Assembly (NCBI RefSeq): GCF_016086655.4
Contig: NC_052136.2
Span: 372,001 to 436,000, forward strand
From: Lepeophtheirus salmonis
Lineage: Eukaryota; Arthropoda; Copepoda; Siphonostomatoida; Caligidae
Reading direction: 5' to 3'
DNA length: 64,000 nt
The notes below the pieces were generated by a model. It searched no databases and was not told the origin of the DNA. It worked only from the letters and a program-made list of their open reading frames with translations. The translations under genes were made by a program, and so were the position numbers. Within the stretch, counting starts at the first letter, position 1. The number at the start of each line of letters is the position of its first letter. Below are positions 1-11,478 of this stretch, one piece after another.

Positions 1-189
1 AGTAATTAGACGTAGTCTAAAAGATAAATTTATCTTTAATAATATCAAAGATAACTCCCCTGGAAATCTTCAACTTGTCACACTCACACGTAGCTATTCA
101 CAACAATAATACTTATAGCTTATAAAAGGAAATATTTTGATATTCAAGGAAAAATGACCTTTTTGAGATAAATGATCGGATGTTTGGCC

Positions 190-880
190 GCCACTACTAG
201 GCTTAAAGAAACCATATCCTTTTTTATGCCATCAACAAATCGCATAGTGGCTGATGTATGACCTCATACGCTACACGAATTCCATCTTTGAGGTCTGTAA
301 TCGACGCTGGGCTGTTGCTGTAGACCTTATCTTTCACGTGGTCCCAAAGGGAGAAGTCGTAAGGTGTTAAATTACAAGATCTTGGTGGCCAATTGCGATC
401 ACATCTTCGAAAGATAGCAGGATCCCGAAACTTTTCCTGTAAAAGAACGATGGTTTCGTTGCTTTTGTGGCTCGGCCTGCCGTCTTGTTAAAAAAAAAGT
501 TGTCCAGATTAATACCATCCAATTCCAGCCATAAAAATCATCTCTCTCTAATGCAATCTATTCACTTTCACTGTTGTTCCAATTTATTTTCGAAAAAGAA
601 AGGTACAATAACCCCGCCGGGCCAGAAACCGCACTAAACAGTTACACGTTGAGAATGGACAGGCTTTTCAATACTACATCTTGGATTTTCCAAGATGTAG
701 ATGCGACAGTTTTGCTTGTTGACGTAGCCATCGAGGTTAAAATGGCACTCAACAGTGAAAATGATTTTTTTATAGTGAATTTTAATAATTTCAAAGCATT
801 GTTGAAGTGTGTATCGTTCCAATTTTATTTATGGTGTAGTTTGTACCTGTCAAGTGTTAACAAATTAGAGCTTCAAAAGT
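190..880 (-). pseudogene. Mariner-like DDE transposase remnant
   Basis: Read on the minus strand, the start (about 822) gives an N-terminal phrase MERYTLQQCFEIIKIHYK. After an internal deletion comes DGYVNKQNCRIYILENPR and then SQRVTV. Near 487 it resumes with QDGRPSHKSNETI, the second catalytic Asp region, and ends with RNWPPRSCNLTPYDF and WDHVKDKVY before a stop near 222. The order matches transposases of the Tc1/mariner superfamily whose catalytic block reads WPPRSCDLTP. Here the third catalytic Asp has become Asn (SCNLTP). The deletion, frame changes and this substitution make it inactive. It sits upstream of, or in an intron before, the first visible cyclophilin exon. Confidence 0.8.
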
Positions 881-890
881 GACAAGATCT

Positions 891-1599
891 ACCAAAATAG
901 TGGGGTATTCAAAATAAGACCTCTTATTGGAAACCCAATGTTATGGCGTGTTCCCTACTCAATAATGAAAGAATAGTTATAAGAATTTGAGGAAAAAAAA
1001 ATTTAATATGCTGGGATAACTTATGAGTACTTTAGTCTTTAGAACACTCTTTAATAAAACCAAACAAGATTTATTGGAACATGCCAGCGTTTATATTTAA
1101 TTCAAAACGTAACATATCCACAAATGAATTATAATATAATATTTCTTATCTCAAAAATATTTATATGATATATGGGCAGAATTGAGTGGGGGGGGGGACC
1201 GCTTGAACCACTTCTGTGCAACATGAACCAAAATAATATTAGCATTTTTAAATTGCTAATTTTCTTGGTCGCTTTAGATGGGTTTTTCCCTTTCAGGCAG
1301 TAAAAATGCAAATTCAGCGAATTTCTTCCTTTGAGACCTTCATACTCGATGCACAATAATTCACGACTGAAACGGCCAAGTGCACTACTGTTCATTAAGA
1401 GTTTAGAGTTTAAAATCAGAACCTTACAGCACGTTATCGTATGATCTGATGTGACTAATAAGGAACAAGATATCATTAATTTAAAAAAAGAGCCGGGAAA
1501 TACAATAAATTATTTTTTCACCCACCAAATATTAATGTGTATATTTCGTGCTCACATATATTTATTATCTTTTAATATTTATTTAAATTTGTTGTATAG
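891..1599. other. AT-rich stretch before the cyclophilin exon
   Basis: I see no coding signal in this stretch. There is a run of ten G at about 1189-1198 and a pyrimidine-poor but acceptable splice acceptor at its right edge. It is probably intron, since the cyclophilin start codon must lie further upstream. Confidence 0.5.
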
Positions 1600-1834
1600 G
1601 GACTGCCAAGCGGCCTCATTGTCGTTTGGACATTTCAGCGGACTCCAAAGATATCGGTGCAATAGAAGTTGAACTTCGAATGGACGTTGTCCCCCTAACA
1701 GCAGAGAACTTTCGCGCCCTTTGCACCGGAGAAAAGGGATTTGGCTATGCTGGATCTACATTTCATCGTGTTATACCTCAATTTATGATCCAAGGAGGAG
1801 ATTTCTCAAATCATGACGGAACTGGAGGTCGAAG
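1600..1834 (+). CDS. Cyclophilin-type peptidyl-prolyl cis-trans isomerase, internal exon (first half of the domain)
   Basis: This exon encodes the first half of a cyclophilin, which catalyses cis-trans isomerisation of peptidyl-proline bonds. It opens after a TATAG acceptor at 1598-1599 and closes at a GAAG|GTAAGG donor, so the following intron is phase 2. Reading from 1602, the product contains the family hallmarks AENFRALCTGEKGFGYAG, then FHRVIPQFMIQGG, then an N-H-(D)-GTGGR stretch. The catalytic Arg and the Phe, Met and Gln of the active-site pocket (human CypA Arg55, Phe60, Met61, Gln63) are all present. About eight codons precede the first beta strand and run into the acceptor, so the initiator Met lies on an upstream exon that I cannot see in 1-1599. 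It may be outside the window. The missing N-terminus prevents assignment to a cytosolic, ER or mitochondrial paralogue. Confidence 0.95.
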
Positions 1835-2314
1835 GTAAGGAAATTCAATATAAATAGTTAATTAGGTTACTTACATATATTAAAAATATACTAATCTAAT
1901 TTATTGAATATAAAAAGTATTCAAATTGGGAGTACTCTTCCTGCTTCTAAAATATTAAGCTAAGCTATTAATTTTTATTTTATATAAATCATATGTATTA
2001 ATTAATAGTTGTACAAGATATAAATTGATCTGTAAAAATATATATGTATATATCGATAATTTTTTTTTTTTTTTTCAATATAAAATCAGCATTTTATTAT
2101 CAGAACTTGATTAGTCATACATAGATAATAAATAAAAACTGCCTTAGGCGAGGACTATGTAGTATGTTACTTATTGAGTCTATCCGTAAACAAAAAAAGG
2201 GTTCCCTTTTTCACAAATTTCTCTAAAAGATAAAATTATTTTCCAACTCACTTATAGAGGCCAGTAAGAATCATCGACAAGTAGGACTTTTGAAATGATT
2301 ATGCATTATGAATA

Positions 2315-2410
2315 CGGACTTGAATCCCTAGGTCATATGGGCAAATGCAATACTAAAATGATAACTTTGATTGAGTCAGTACAACTACATTTGATCAATT
2401 AAAGGAACAT
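2315..2410 (+). repeat. Tail segment of the tRNA-like SINE family
   Basis: The stretch CCCTAGGTCATATGGGCAAA and what follows, down to GATCAATTAAA, align with 38508-38590, downstream of the tRNA-like head at 38380. This copy lacks the head and is probably a 3' fragment of the same element. Confidence 0.4.
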
Positions 2411-2479
2411 AAAGAAAAAACAAAAGGGATTCTTGGATCACTGCGAGATATCATATGTACTATGACAGTTAGTCACCAC

Positions 2480-2700
2480 CAAAGTTTCAGCCATTTTGGA
2501 CGAGCAGTTGTTATGTAAGGGTCATTTGAGTGTGTTGATGTGAGTGTTTTTTTTCAAAAATGGACAAAATTCAGGAATTATGGTTGAACTGCTTTAACAT
2601 ATGCCTTATTTACCAGATCTAACACCAAGCGACTTCTTCAAAAGATGTAGTCGAAGGGATTGGCATCAGGGCAGTAAGGGAGCCAAAAGTGTCAAAAAGA
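2480..2700 (+). pseudogene. Mariner (SETMAR-type) transposase fragment with internal deletion
   Basis: An ATGGACAAAATTCAG start resembles the N-terminus of SETMAR-type mariner transposases. It is followed almost at once by PYLPDLTPSDFF, the region around the third catalytic Asp (usually PYSPDLAPSDY). Everything between is missing and the frames do not match. It directly abuts the Tc1-like fragment at 2685-3190. Confidence 0.5.
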
Positions 2701-3190
2701 GTTCGAAAGAATGTAAGAGACTAATTTAAAATGGAGTAGATGTGGTTCTTTTACTCCTGGTGTCAAAAGTGGCATCTCCACCCTACAAGGGCTATTTCCA
2801 GCAATTTTTTTAATGGTTCTCTGGACAATCTAGTGTCAAACCCTGAGATGGACTGGAGGGAATTGGTCTAAGTTGTTCTCTTTTACTCCTACGGGGCCAG
2901 TTTGGCGTTTTGACAGAGCCCTTCTTCCTTTCCAACGTTTTGGACTTGCTAAAGGCGTAGAAAATGGTTCTGGAGACTCCCAACTACTTGAAGTGCACGA
3001 ATGGAAATTGGTCAATCATGCTCAAGTGTCATTTTCTCGACTTATATGTAAGCTAGAGAGCTCAGGACTGTTTTGTTTTGCAACGCATTGTTTATGCTTT
3101 AATGTATCGAAATTTGAATTAATTTCCATCACTCAACTTTCATAAGTTATTGAATTACAAAGTGTTCAGATTTCAATGGACCCCCTGGTT
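2685..3190 (-). mobile_element. Truncated Tc1-like element, 5' end
   Basis: This stretch aligns with the right part of the complete element 41176-42141, in the same orientation. It shares the phrase GACAGAGCCCTTC near the transposase start. It also shares the terminal inverted repeat GTTCAGATTTCAATGGACC at 3162-3180. The left end of the element is missing where it meets the mariner piece. No intact transposase frame remains. Confidence 0.6.
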
Positions 3191-3960
3191 TGCAGTTAAT
3201 GGAGTTCAAGTCTTTCTAGAAATCGATGAGGACAATAGCCAACATTCTTCAAATTTTCTTTAAGTTTTTTTTTTCTTCTTAACATAGGAGCAAGTCATAT
3301 TTTACACATCTCTAGGGATGACAAGTGTAATCCTTTAATCCACTTAGTCTGGGGTTCATGTATATGTATGTATATTATAAAAACACTACGCTAAACCAGA
3401 GACATATAATATACATTAATATAAATGATTACTTTTCCATCTGACACAAAAGAAGGGGAGTTTAACAAAAATTAAATAAGATCTAAAGGAAGGGAAATTC
3501 TTATATATGAGTCACATTAATAAAATCTAGTATTTTTTGCTTAAGACACAACCTTTTATATTTGTTTTGTTTATTCCTCCACAAAAACAAAAAAACCCAT
3601 ATCAACATAGATTTATATCACAAAAGTTAAAAAAGATAATATTATTATTTCTATCTTTGCTGAATCAACCATTGTCAAAGATAAACAATTTCCACTCAAA
3701 CTCATTAAAAAGTCTTGGAAGTTGGATTAAATTATATTAGAATGTTTTTGTTCTTTTTCGTATGAAGCTATAAGTATAATATTTACATAAAAATACAAAT
3801 ATATAAGAACCAGGACCCGGACTTAGACTCCGGGGTTTGCTATGTTTTTTTAGGACTCAGACTTACAATGTGCGAGGTACAATCGTATTATTAAAATATT
3901 AAAAAAATACTCTGGTTAATAAACAAACATTCAAAAGTTTTCAAAAGTATGTTGGTAATG
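3191..3960. other. AT-rich intron sequence, no gene seen
   Basis: The stretch contains short T and A runs and a low-complexity frame at 3537-3740, but no homology I recognise. Confidence 0.5.
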
Positions 3961-3967
3961 GGTTGAA

Positions 3968-4130
3968 TAGGGAAAGGATGTCTTTTTTTGCTCCACAGCC
4001 AAGTGAGTGGCAAGGAGATCATGAAGGGCGTATAGTATTTCCAGAGTTCTGTTTACAAGACTAAAAGGATGGCGGCTTTAGGGTCTTGAGAGGTACCCTG
4101 GTAGCAATAGATACCGGAAATTTGGGATAT
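3968..4130 (+). pseudogene. Transposase N-terminal remnant (same family as 15095-15540)
   Basis: The sequence parallels 15109-15260 base for base over long stretches, including CCAAGTGAGTG, AGATCATGAAGG, GACTAAAAGGA and CTTGAGAGGTACCCTGG. In the better copy these encode a helix-turn-helix and the linker SLERSPGSGRH. This copy is frame-broken and stops after the linker. Confidence 0.6.
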
Positions 4131-4699
4131 TTAGCTAATATAAAATCATATTCAGATTGCAACTGTAAAAAAAAGTAACGAACGTGTTCTAAGTCATATT
4201 TTTCCACAACTATATTTATTTCCTTTCCCAACTTTCTAAAAAATAATAATTGAAGAACCACTCTAATATATATTATGTATGATAAATAAACATATGTTTA
4301 AAAAAAACACATACAAGTTAATGATTGGACTAAAGATCCTTTGTGAAAGGGGAAGTTGTGAAGTCTTTGTAATACTCAAAGAATAAGATAAGAAATAATT
4401 GTGTCAGAAATATGTGTCTCAACATTTTTAAAGGTCTGCAATCTGACTTTTGAAAGCAAAAGTTTTTAACTTATTGCTAGATAATTGAATATACGAGGGT
4501 AATAAAATAAAACCTTTATTTTCTATGACCGATTTCAATTCTCATTCGATTCTCAAATTTATATTTATATTATGGTGGACCACATCTCCACAACGTATGT
4601 TGACAATATCAGCTGTTTTGTATCGTTAGTTTGTTTTTGACAGAATAAAAGATAAGACGTCTTTTGGTGTACTTTGCGATTTTCTATTATTGAAAAAAA

Positions 4700-5100
4700 T
4701 GAAAAGGAAAAACAATTTAGGTGTGTTTGCTCATGAGAGTAATACTGAGGGTTTGTTGATGAATTATGAGGAAAATCCCCTGTAGAATAGAAACCGAAAA
4801 TCAGCAATGATACCCCGACAATTTGAGTAATGTTTTGGAGGATTGAAAGAATAATCATGATGTTTCATTAGATCGTCTACAATCAGATGTGGCAAGAGAC
4901 GAAGGAGAAAAGTAAATAAATAAAGATACTTTCTAGAATTACTCCAACGTCGATCCCCAATTATACTCCGAGTCCAACAAGGACTTGCAATTATATCTCC
5001 ACAACAAATCCTCAGTGTTACGCTCCCTCCTTATTAAAAATTAATGGGCCAGCTAAAAACCACAGTGGATTTACATCATTATTGATGATACATCTTCAAT
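4700..5100 (+). repeat. Rep1 copy, + orientation
   Basis: It contains the ordered Rep1 blocks: AGAAACCGAAAATCA, a degenerate ACCCTGACAATTTGAAGAATG, TTTCATTAGATC, TCAGATGTGGCAAGAGA, ACTCCAACGTCGATCC, GTCCAACAAGGACTTGCAAT and AATCCTCAGTGTTACGCTCC. It ends with the Rep1 tail GCCAGCTAAAAACCACAG. There is no coding content. Confidence 0.7.
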
Positions 5101-5392
5101 GTACCTCTCCGTCTCTCCTGAATAAACACGAATTACGAATGTTAAAATGGTCAAAGTCTTCGTAATCCTACATTCTATTAAATATATATGTTGGTGAACT
5201 TGAGGATGTTAGTTTGAGGTTATTTATTACGAGGGCTAGTAGTACCCAACATGGCCAGGAGTTATTAGAGTCGACGAACATACAAATGTTGCTTTAATAA
5301 TATAGAAGATAACCAGAGTTGTAAATCCTGTAAATTTTTTAAAAGAAATGGGGTTTTTTTTCTGGATTCAATTTTGTTCAAAACCTGATTGG

Positions 5393-5660
5393 ACATTCGT
5401 ACATGCTCATAAAAGACGGAGCGTAACCCTGAGGATTTCTTGAGGAGTTATAATTGTAAGTCCTAGTTTATTTCCTTCTCTCCTTCCTCTCTTACCACAG
5501 CTGATCTAATGAAACGTCATGAGAATTATTAATATTATTCTTTCTCTCCTCTAAAATATTCTTCAAATTGTCATGGTTAGAATGTTGATTTTCAGTTTGT
5601 TTGTTTTTTAACATGCCCATTATACTTAGGATTTTCATCACTAAAGAAAACTCCTTAATA
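5393..5660 (-). repeat. Rep1 copy, - orientation
   Basis: It begins with GCTCATAAAAGACGGAGCGT and CCCTGAGGATT. It then has an internal deletion of the CGGAGTAGAATTGAGGATC block, and ends with CTTCAAATTGTCATGG and TTTAACATGCCCATTATAC. With 4700-5100 it forms an inverted pair about 0.3 kb apart. Confidence 0.7.
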
Positions 5661-6619
5661 AATTATTGCCGTTACTCTCCTTTTTTCATGAGCACACCCA
5701 TGTGACGTCAACACAAAGACATTCTCTCCCAAGAATTAAAATAAAATATTAACAGGCTCAGATTTGTTTTATATAATTTGATGAGCCAGTGTGTACTTTA
5801 GCTCATTTACTTTAGCTAAAGCATTACATATACATATATATTTTTTAATTTTATATAAAGTACTTCCCTTTTTTTCTTGTACAATATGAGTTGAACCAAA
5901 CGCTTGTGCCATTCATAATAATTAACAATTGGCAAACCGAAAAATACAGAAGGCTAGCTACTATATACAAGTATTATTTCTTTTTCTTTTTTTGCTTTGA
6001 CAGTCTAGATTGAGAGTGGATAAAAAGCTCTATTTCCTCTGACCAAACAGGATTCAAATTGGGAGGGTTATCATGTTGTTTCTTTTTTTAGCATACTAGC
6101 AACAATATGTTTTATAAACTTCAATGATAACAGCTTTTTTAAAAAACACTGCTGAGGTTGCCAACTACAAAAAATCTAGCACGCCTTGTAGATCATATTT
6201 TATACAACTCTAAACAAATTATTCGAAATAAAATATCTTTGAGGATCTAAAAAGTATAATAGAACACAAATGGTTATATGAGGCTGACATATTTTTCGAC
6301 AATAAAAAATTAAGAGGGAAAAAGACAAAGAAAAATCTTCTTTTTTTTTTTTTTCATGCTATAGAAGATGGAAATTTATTTTTTAGCTAGCCTATTGTGG
6401 GTTTGATAAAATTGGATTAAGTAGATTGGAGCCATCAAAATAGGATTTTATAAAAAATATTTTTTTTTTTTGATGAACCAAAAAAACATACTGATTAATT
6501 TAATGTTATATGTTGAATGAGAGATATTTTTTGCTTTGGGTAACTCTTCGAATTGATCAACTACGAATTTTGTACCAAAGAGTAGACCTATTTTCTCATT
6601 AACCCCTTAACGCATATCG
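5661..6619. other. AT-rich intron sequence
   Basis: No reading frame or repeat family recognised. There are several homopolymer T runs, for example near 6341-6354. Confidence 0.5.
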
Positions 6620-6745
6620 AGATTAGTGCTGTTTCGCTAATTATTTATTTGGTCCAGTCCAGTCTTAATACCGTTCCTATCAGCCCTTGGGGCCAGTCCT
6701 TCCGAATATCAACTTTACAGGGTTGTCTTATCTTGTGGTACACAT
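6620..6745 (+). repeat. Rep2 MITE fragment
   Basis: TTAGTGCTGTTTCGCTAATT followed by ATTTATTTGGTCCAGTCCAG matches the terminus of the complete Rep2 element at 57561-57950, read from its right end. The other end was not found here. Confidence 0.5.
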
Positions 6746-7228
6746 CAATAAGATCAATAAAGGAACAGTCATTGTACAAACTAGAATTTCTATGCACAAC
6801 ATTTTCTCTATTTGTCCAAAGGTACAAAAAGAGAAAATGTTTTTTTTTATCCGAATAATAAAACTATTGTTTGTAAGGGAATCAAGCTTTGTCGGTCTAT
6901 TTTTTTTATATTTTAGGATTACTTACGTACGTACATACATAAAAAACAATAAAAACCATGTATTTCCCCTCTGAAAATTGATGAGGTCTTTCCTTTTGAG
7001 AGATTACTTTTACATACTCCTCAAAATACCTAAATTCTGGACCAAATGGGATTTTGAATAATTAAAAATTTAAATGAAGCATTAATTAAAATATTTTATA
7101 GTCCTTAGATTTTTTTTTATTTGTATTATTATCTCAATAATAATGTAAAAACGGAATTTATTGGGATATGGCGCATTCCATGAAAAAATTGGGGATCCCA
7201 ATATTCGCCCCTGACAACTTTTCCTTTC

Positions 7229-7248
7229 ATATATATATATATATATAT
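7229..7248. repeat. (AT)n microsatellite
   Basis: About ten uninterrupted AT units lie directly upstream of the outer inverted-repeat element at 7259. Confidence 0.85.
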
Positions 7249-7258
7249 TGGCGCTAGT

Positions 7259-8603
7259 TAATTTTGCCTTAAACCATTTCGACTAAGGAAATTTTGCCTT
7301 AAATCGCAAGGATATTACCCCTTAATAATAGCTGAACTAAAAAGTTCTGAGCCTTTTTTCGCTTTATTTTGACAATAAAATGAATAAATTTAGGATTATC
7401 CGATTTCAATAGTTCCAAACGGTTTTCTGGCAAATCTTTAGTTCCTGGGCAATGGAATAAGTTCTCACATGCGATACAACTCGACGATTTCCATTATTTT
7501 ATCGACATTTTTGACGTCCATATCACCAGAACAGAATTGTTGGAACTACTGCTTTGCTGTTATATTTGATACGGTATTGGGTCCATTAACAACACAAATT
7601 TTTATAGACGCCTGCTCTGCCTTTTTCACCATAGCCGTAGTGATACTGAAGAATGTATCAAATTTTCTCTTTTTATACTTCATTTTGGAAGGCTCTAGCA
7701 CACAACTGGCTTCACAAAACACAAAACTGTCAAAAAACATTTTTAAATGTTCGCTTAACCTTTAAGTATACTTGAGGCTTTTTTTGATGAAATGTATACA
7801 TTGTGAGATATAGGCCACTAAAGACAACTAGCCAAAAACGCTCAGAACTTTTTACTTCACCTAATATATGAATAAATGAGATTTTTATATCATTTTTGTT
7901 GTTTCGAGTTAAAATTCATGTTCCTTGGAAATTTTTTAATCAAAATATATAGTGTGTATTATCATAAATGAATTAAATGATTGTTTTCTGCTGCAAGTGG
8001 ATTGAGACATCCCTCCACAATTTAAATGAATACACCAACAAAATCTCACTATGGAATGAGCTCGATCCAGAGACAAAGGAAATTATAAAATTAGTCTAAT
8101 ATAAAAAACAAAAATAAATAAACACGGCAACGATTCGAATAGAATAATTGCTAATTACTTCTCGTTAGTAATTATCATTAGACATGATGGATTATTTATA
8201 CTAGAAAATACTAATGGATTAACGAACAAGTATATTATGAGACAAGAGCTTAATTCTATAATTATTCAATCAATCAGAAAACAAATATTTAATGTATTTT
8301 ATCAATATAAGAACTACATATTTTGATTTAAAAAATTCCAAGGGAATATCAATTTCAACCAACGTCTGAACCTCATTTTTTGTAATGTTCCTTTAATTAG
8401 TATTACATTAACTCCATCTAATCTAGGAATCTTTTGGTGAAATACATATACATAAAGTATATTTCTTTCTCTAGGAATCACTTGGGTGCAAAGGTACACA
8501 CATTGAATTCAAGAGAATGACTTCTCCTGAGCGCGTTGTCTACCTTATTTATTTATCTATTAAGGCAAAATATAAGCAACATGGCTTTAAGGCAAAATTA
8601 TTG
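7259..8603. mobile_element. Element bounded by inverted TTTTGCCTTAA repeats, containing a nested mariner
   Basis: The left end (7259-7302) carries AATTTTGCCTTAAACCATTT, a short spacer, and a second AATTTTGCCTTAA. The right end (8560-8600), reverse complemented, carries AATTTTGCCTTAAAGCCATG, a spacer and ATTTTGCCTTAA. The double motif with similar spacing at both ends argues for true terminal inverted repeats of about 43 bp. The interior holds the mariner 7331-7861 and otherwise unrecognised AT-rich DNA, so the outer element would be about 0.8 kb without the insert. No target duplication was identified. Confidence 0.45.
7331..7861 (-). mobile_element. Internally deleted mariner with TIRs and TA target sites
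   Basis: The termini are GCTGAACTAAAAAGTTCTGA on the left and, reverse complemented, GGTGAAGTAAAAAGTTCTGA on the right. They are flanked by TA at 7329-7330 and 7862-7863. The minus strand encodes a broken mariner N-terminus. A basic segment with KYKKRKFDTFF is followed by FCSGDMDVKNVDKIMEIVELY, the helix-turn-helix region of SETMAR-type mariners, and a frame-shifted QKTVWN-like end. The catalytic half is absent, so the copy depends on other transposases. It sits inside the inverted-repeat element 7259-8603. Confidence 0.75.
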
Positions 8604-9195
8604 AGAAGCATATATTATAGTATAAATATATCTTCGTACTTATTTTTCGCCATTAAAATGTGTTTACCTTCCCTTGAAGTCCTTTATAATTCTTTTTTTT
8701 TTAAATATAGAATAACTTGAAATGAGTGCATTTTAATCAAAATTTAATATATCTCAAATAAAAAATATCAAATATGAATGTTGTACATTTTTATTATGAG
8801 TTCGAACCAACTTTTTTGTACCTAATTAAGCACTAATATATTTTTAGTTATATTGTGATTTGATCAAAGTAAAAGGTCTGAATTGAGAATTATGAAATAC
8901 TTTCTAATTCAAGATTAATTCATAATATTTTAAATATATTAAAATTGAATTAAATGCGTTTATTTTATACTAATGAATGCAAAAATGCATTATAATTGAC
9001 TTTAAGTGGAGAGAGACTCATTTTAAACCTTAAATTATATCTGAGAGGATATATTTTTGCCATAATATATTTATATGAGAGCAAAATTGACGGTAGTCCT
9101 ACTCAGTTTAATAAATCCCTCTTTTTTATTTAATTTATAAAAAATCATAGTTTGTCATAGATATATATATATATCAAGTATATTTGTAATTCCAT

Positions 9196-9500
9196 CCAAA
9201 CCCGGTGGTCTATTGAAATCAGAACACTTAAATTCAATAATTAATGAAGGCTGAGAGATTGAAATTAATTTATATTTCGATATGTAAAAGCATAAACAGT
9301 ATGTTACAAAACAAAACAAATCTGAGCGTTGTAGCTCACGCAGAAGTCAAGAAAATGATACATTCTATTCGCGCACTCCAAGCTGTTGACCGTCTCCAGG
9401 ACCACCGTCTATGCCATACGCAAATCCAAAAGGTTGCAAATTGCAGTTGGAGTATACAAAATAGATCCTATTTATTTGAAAGGGGTCACATATAATGTAG
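9196..9500 (+). mobile_element. 5' end of a Tc1-like element with a short open frame
   Basis: CCCGGTGGTCTATTGAAATC followed by AGAACACTT matches the terminal repeat of element 41176-42141, here on the + strand. From 9244 an 83-codon frame follows. It contains IHSIRALQAVDRLQDHRL and is rich in basic residues, consistent with a transposase DNA-binding N-terminus. I do not recognise it strongly. The frame stops at 9495 and the rest of the element is missing. Confidence 0.5.
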
Positions 9501-9529
9501 TATTTTACTTATGTAGGCCTTAATACTGC

Positions 9530-9720
9530 AGTCATCTCCAGTATCGGTCCAGTCCAGTTAAGTACTGTTTATCTGTCTTTAAATTTATAAAGTGTGGCCC
9601 TTTTATCGTCCCTCAACTATACATACGTCTTCTTTGTTTAATCAGTTCTAGTACTGAGAGTCTAAAGGACCGAGAGTCTTAGGGCCATGTCCAAAGACTG
9701 GACAGGGTATAATTGACTAA
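9530..9720 (+). repeat. Rep2 MITE fragment
   Basis: CGGTCCAGTCCAGTTAAGTA, then AAAGTGTGGCCC, CTTTGTTTAATCAGTT and several GGACCGAGAG-type motifs occur in the same order as in 45936-46140. Terminal GTTGTGTCGG was not found at this copy. Confidence 0.5.
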
Positions 9721-10517
9721 GAACTGACACACCACTAAAATATAAGTATCATCAATCAAATAAAGGTTCTAAACTATTGGTAAAAAAAATTTCTCAAAAA
9801 AAAAAAATGAAAATTTAAGATGTTTTATATGAAAGTTCATATCGGGAGCAATTAAAGTATTTTAAATAAATAGAATAGATTTATAAACATAGTTAAAACT
9901 CTTGGCATTCTTTTTTCTTCTTTAAAAAACAATGCCATATAAATAGAACTTGATTTTTCAAAGTTATAGATGATACATAACACATAGCTAAACCTCCAAC
10001 ACCAAGTAGGAGTGAGGACTAAGCAGCAAATTGATGTTTGCCTTTTTCCCCAACTTAAATTCCCTACGAGTGGCAACACTATAATATTTACCTCCTAAGT
10101 AAGTCCTACATTAAAAAAAAAAAAAGGAAATAACCTTTCCATTATATAATATTTAACATCTCAATCCCCATATGTCACTGGTTTTTTTTTTCTTATTTAC
10201 TATATATTGAAACCTTTCTCAAATAACCAAATCTTATTCAGATTTAAAAGTATTAATAAGATTTTTTAATAAGAAAGAAAGGAATGATAGGCGTTTCTCC
10301 TACATGTCAAATGAGTGGCATTTCACGTTCTGATAAAATAAATTAATCATAGAAATAACATACTAACTAAAAGAGAAAATATAATTATAAAACGTAGAAG
10401 AAGGGAAAAGTATAGTTTGCTGATTTTATTCATCTAAGTACTTAGTACATATACCACAGCGTTACCTCTTAAGTAGATAAGTTAAGTTGTTTTTTCTTAC
10501 CCGCTCTCAATTTTATA
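9721..10517. other. AT-rich intron sequence
   Basis: No supported gene. A minus-strand frame at 9852-10079 has no recognisable domain and is treated as chance. Confidence 0.5.
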
Positions 10518-10640
10518 ATGGAACGACGTAGCTCAATGAACAATTCTCTTGAACTGCATGTGCGTAGGTTCGTTTCCCGGTTGTTATTCTATGAAGAAAC
10601 GTCATAGCATAAAAAGTGCAATCCTTGTCAAGCTAAACTT
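10518..10640 (+). repeat. tRNA-derived SINE head
   Basis: GGAACGACGTAGCTCAATGA supplies an A-box-like TAGCTCAATG. About 40 bases on, GTAGGTTCGTTTCCCGG supplies a B-box-like GGTTCGTTTCC. The ends AACGACG and CGGTTGTT pair weakly as a decayed acceptor stem. The same 20-base head recurs at 38380, so this is a dispersed element and not a unique tRNA gene. The tail runs to a T run at about 10652. Confidence 0.6.
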
Positions 10641-10724
10641 AATCAGTTTCTTTTTTTTTTTTTTTTTGGGGGGGAAGTGTCTGGATAATTAATGCAACTT
10701 ATCCATCCATTTAACATCAAAAAT

Positions 10725-11040
10725 GGTGTTAAATTTTTTTTAACAGATTTATTTTCTTAAAAAATTATGCAACAGAAAAAATAATTTAATTTATAGTGAA
10801 TAGCTGGGATTTTTGAAATTTTATGCAAAAAAATATAATAATATAAATTAAATTTTTAAATTTATTTCCGAAAATTGATTTTTATTTAAAGAGCTTGAAA
10901 ATTTTTGAAATTTGTTTCCAAAAAATTTAATAGTGAACATTTTTTTTTCCAAAATATTATTTTCTTTTATGAAAAAGCTGAAATTAAAAAAAAAATTAAA
11001 TATTTGAAATTTTCTGTAAATAGCTTTGAATATTAGAAGT
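10725..11040 (-). repeat. Rep4-like T/A-rich degenerate tandem array
   Basis: Repeated phrases resembling GTGAATAGCTGGGATTTTTG and GAAATTTGTTTCCAAAAAAT recur every 60-100 bases. The array creates a long minus-strand reading frame (10848-11288) of Phe/Lys/Asn/Ile-rich composition, which I do not regard as a gene. Confidence 0.55.
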
Positions 11041-11277
11041 TTATTTGCAAGAGGGAAAGGCAAGGAAGGAGTAAGTAGATTTGAATTTTTACACACTCCT
11101 TTTGTTAGATTCATAATATTCTCTAGTACTCTAACAAAATTAAAAAGCCTCGACTTCTTTGAACGTGCTGATTTGAGGACAAGTATGACTTTTGTAATGA
11201 TTAGTTCGGTTTTGTCGAGAATTTTATATGAAGAAGATGAAATCACCATGACATATCGATGTTTGATACGAAGTCTC

Positions 11278-11478
11278 TTAGAGCCCAACGGTGATGTTTA
11301 CCACGTGGCTTACTTTCGGGCATTCGTAAAATAAATGAAAAGAGATTTCCTCTTCCAAGGCACAGAATGAACAATTTTTCATCTGATTCTCTTTCAAAGA
11401 TTTCTTAGTGAATAATGATGAGATCACATGTAGTGGGGTTTCTGAAGAGATTGGTGGAGTCCTCAACAACATTTTCAT
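11278..11478 (-). pseudogene. Non-LTR retrotransposon RT C-terminal zinc-binding fragment
   Basis: The minus strand encodes CSFCALEEEISFHLFYEC, a C-x2-C ... H-x4-C arrangement typical of the zinc-binding segment after the reverse transcriptase of many LINEs (zf-RVT). About 66 codons are open. No RT core is seen next to it, so this is a short relic. The match rests on the Cys/His spacing and the HLFxEC signature. Confidence 0.5.

Noticed and set aside
1451..1672. Plus-strand frame overlapping the start of the cyclophilin exon
   Set aside because: It is in another frame, crosses the splice acceptor and lacks any cyclophilin residues.
9852..10079. 75-codon minus-strand frame with Cys/Trp content
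   Set aside because: No domain, no good splice sites and no support from the opposite strand.
10848..11288. 146-codon minus-strand reading frame, among the longest in the window
   Set aside because: It lies over the T/A-rich Rep4-like array and consists mainly of Phe, Lys, Asn and Ile from A/T runs. No domain was seen.
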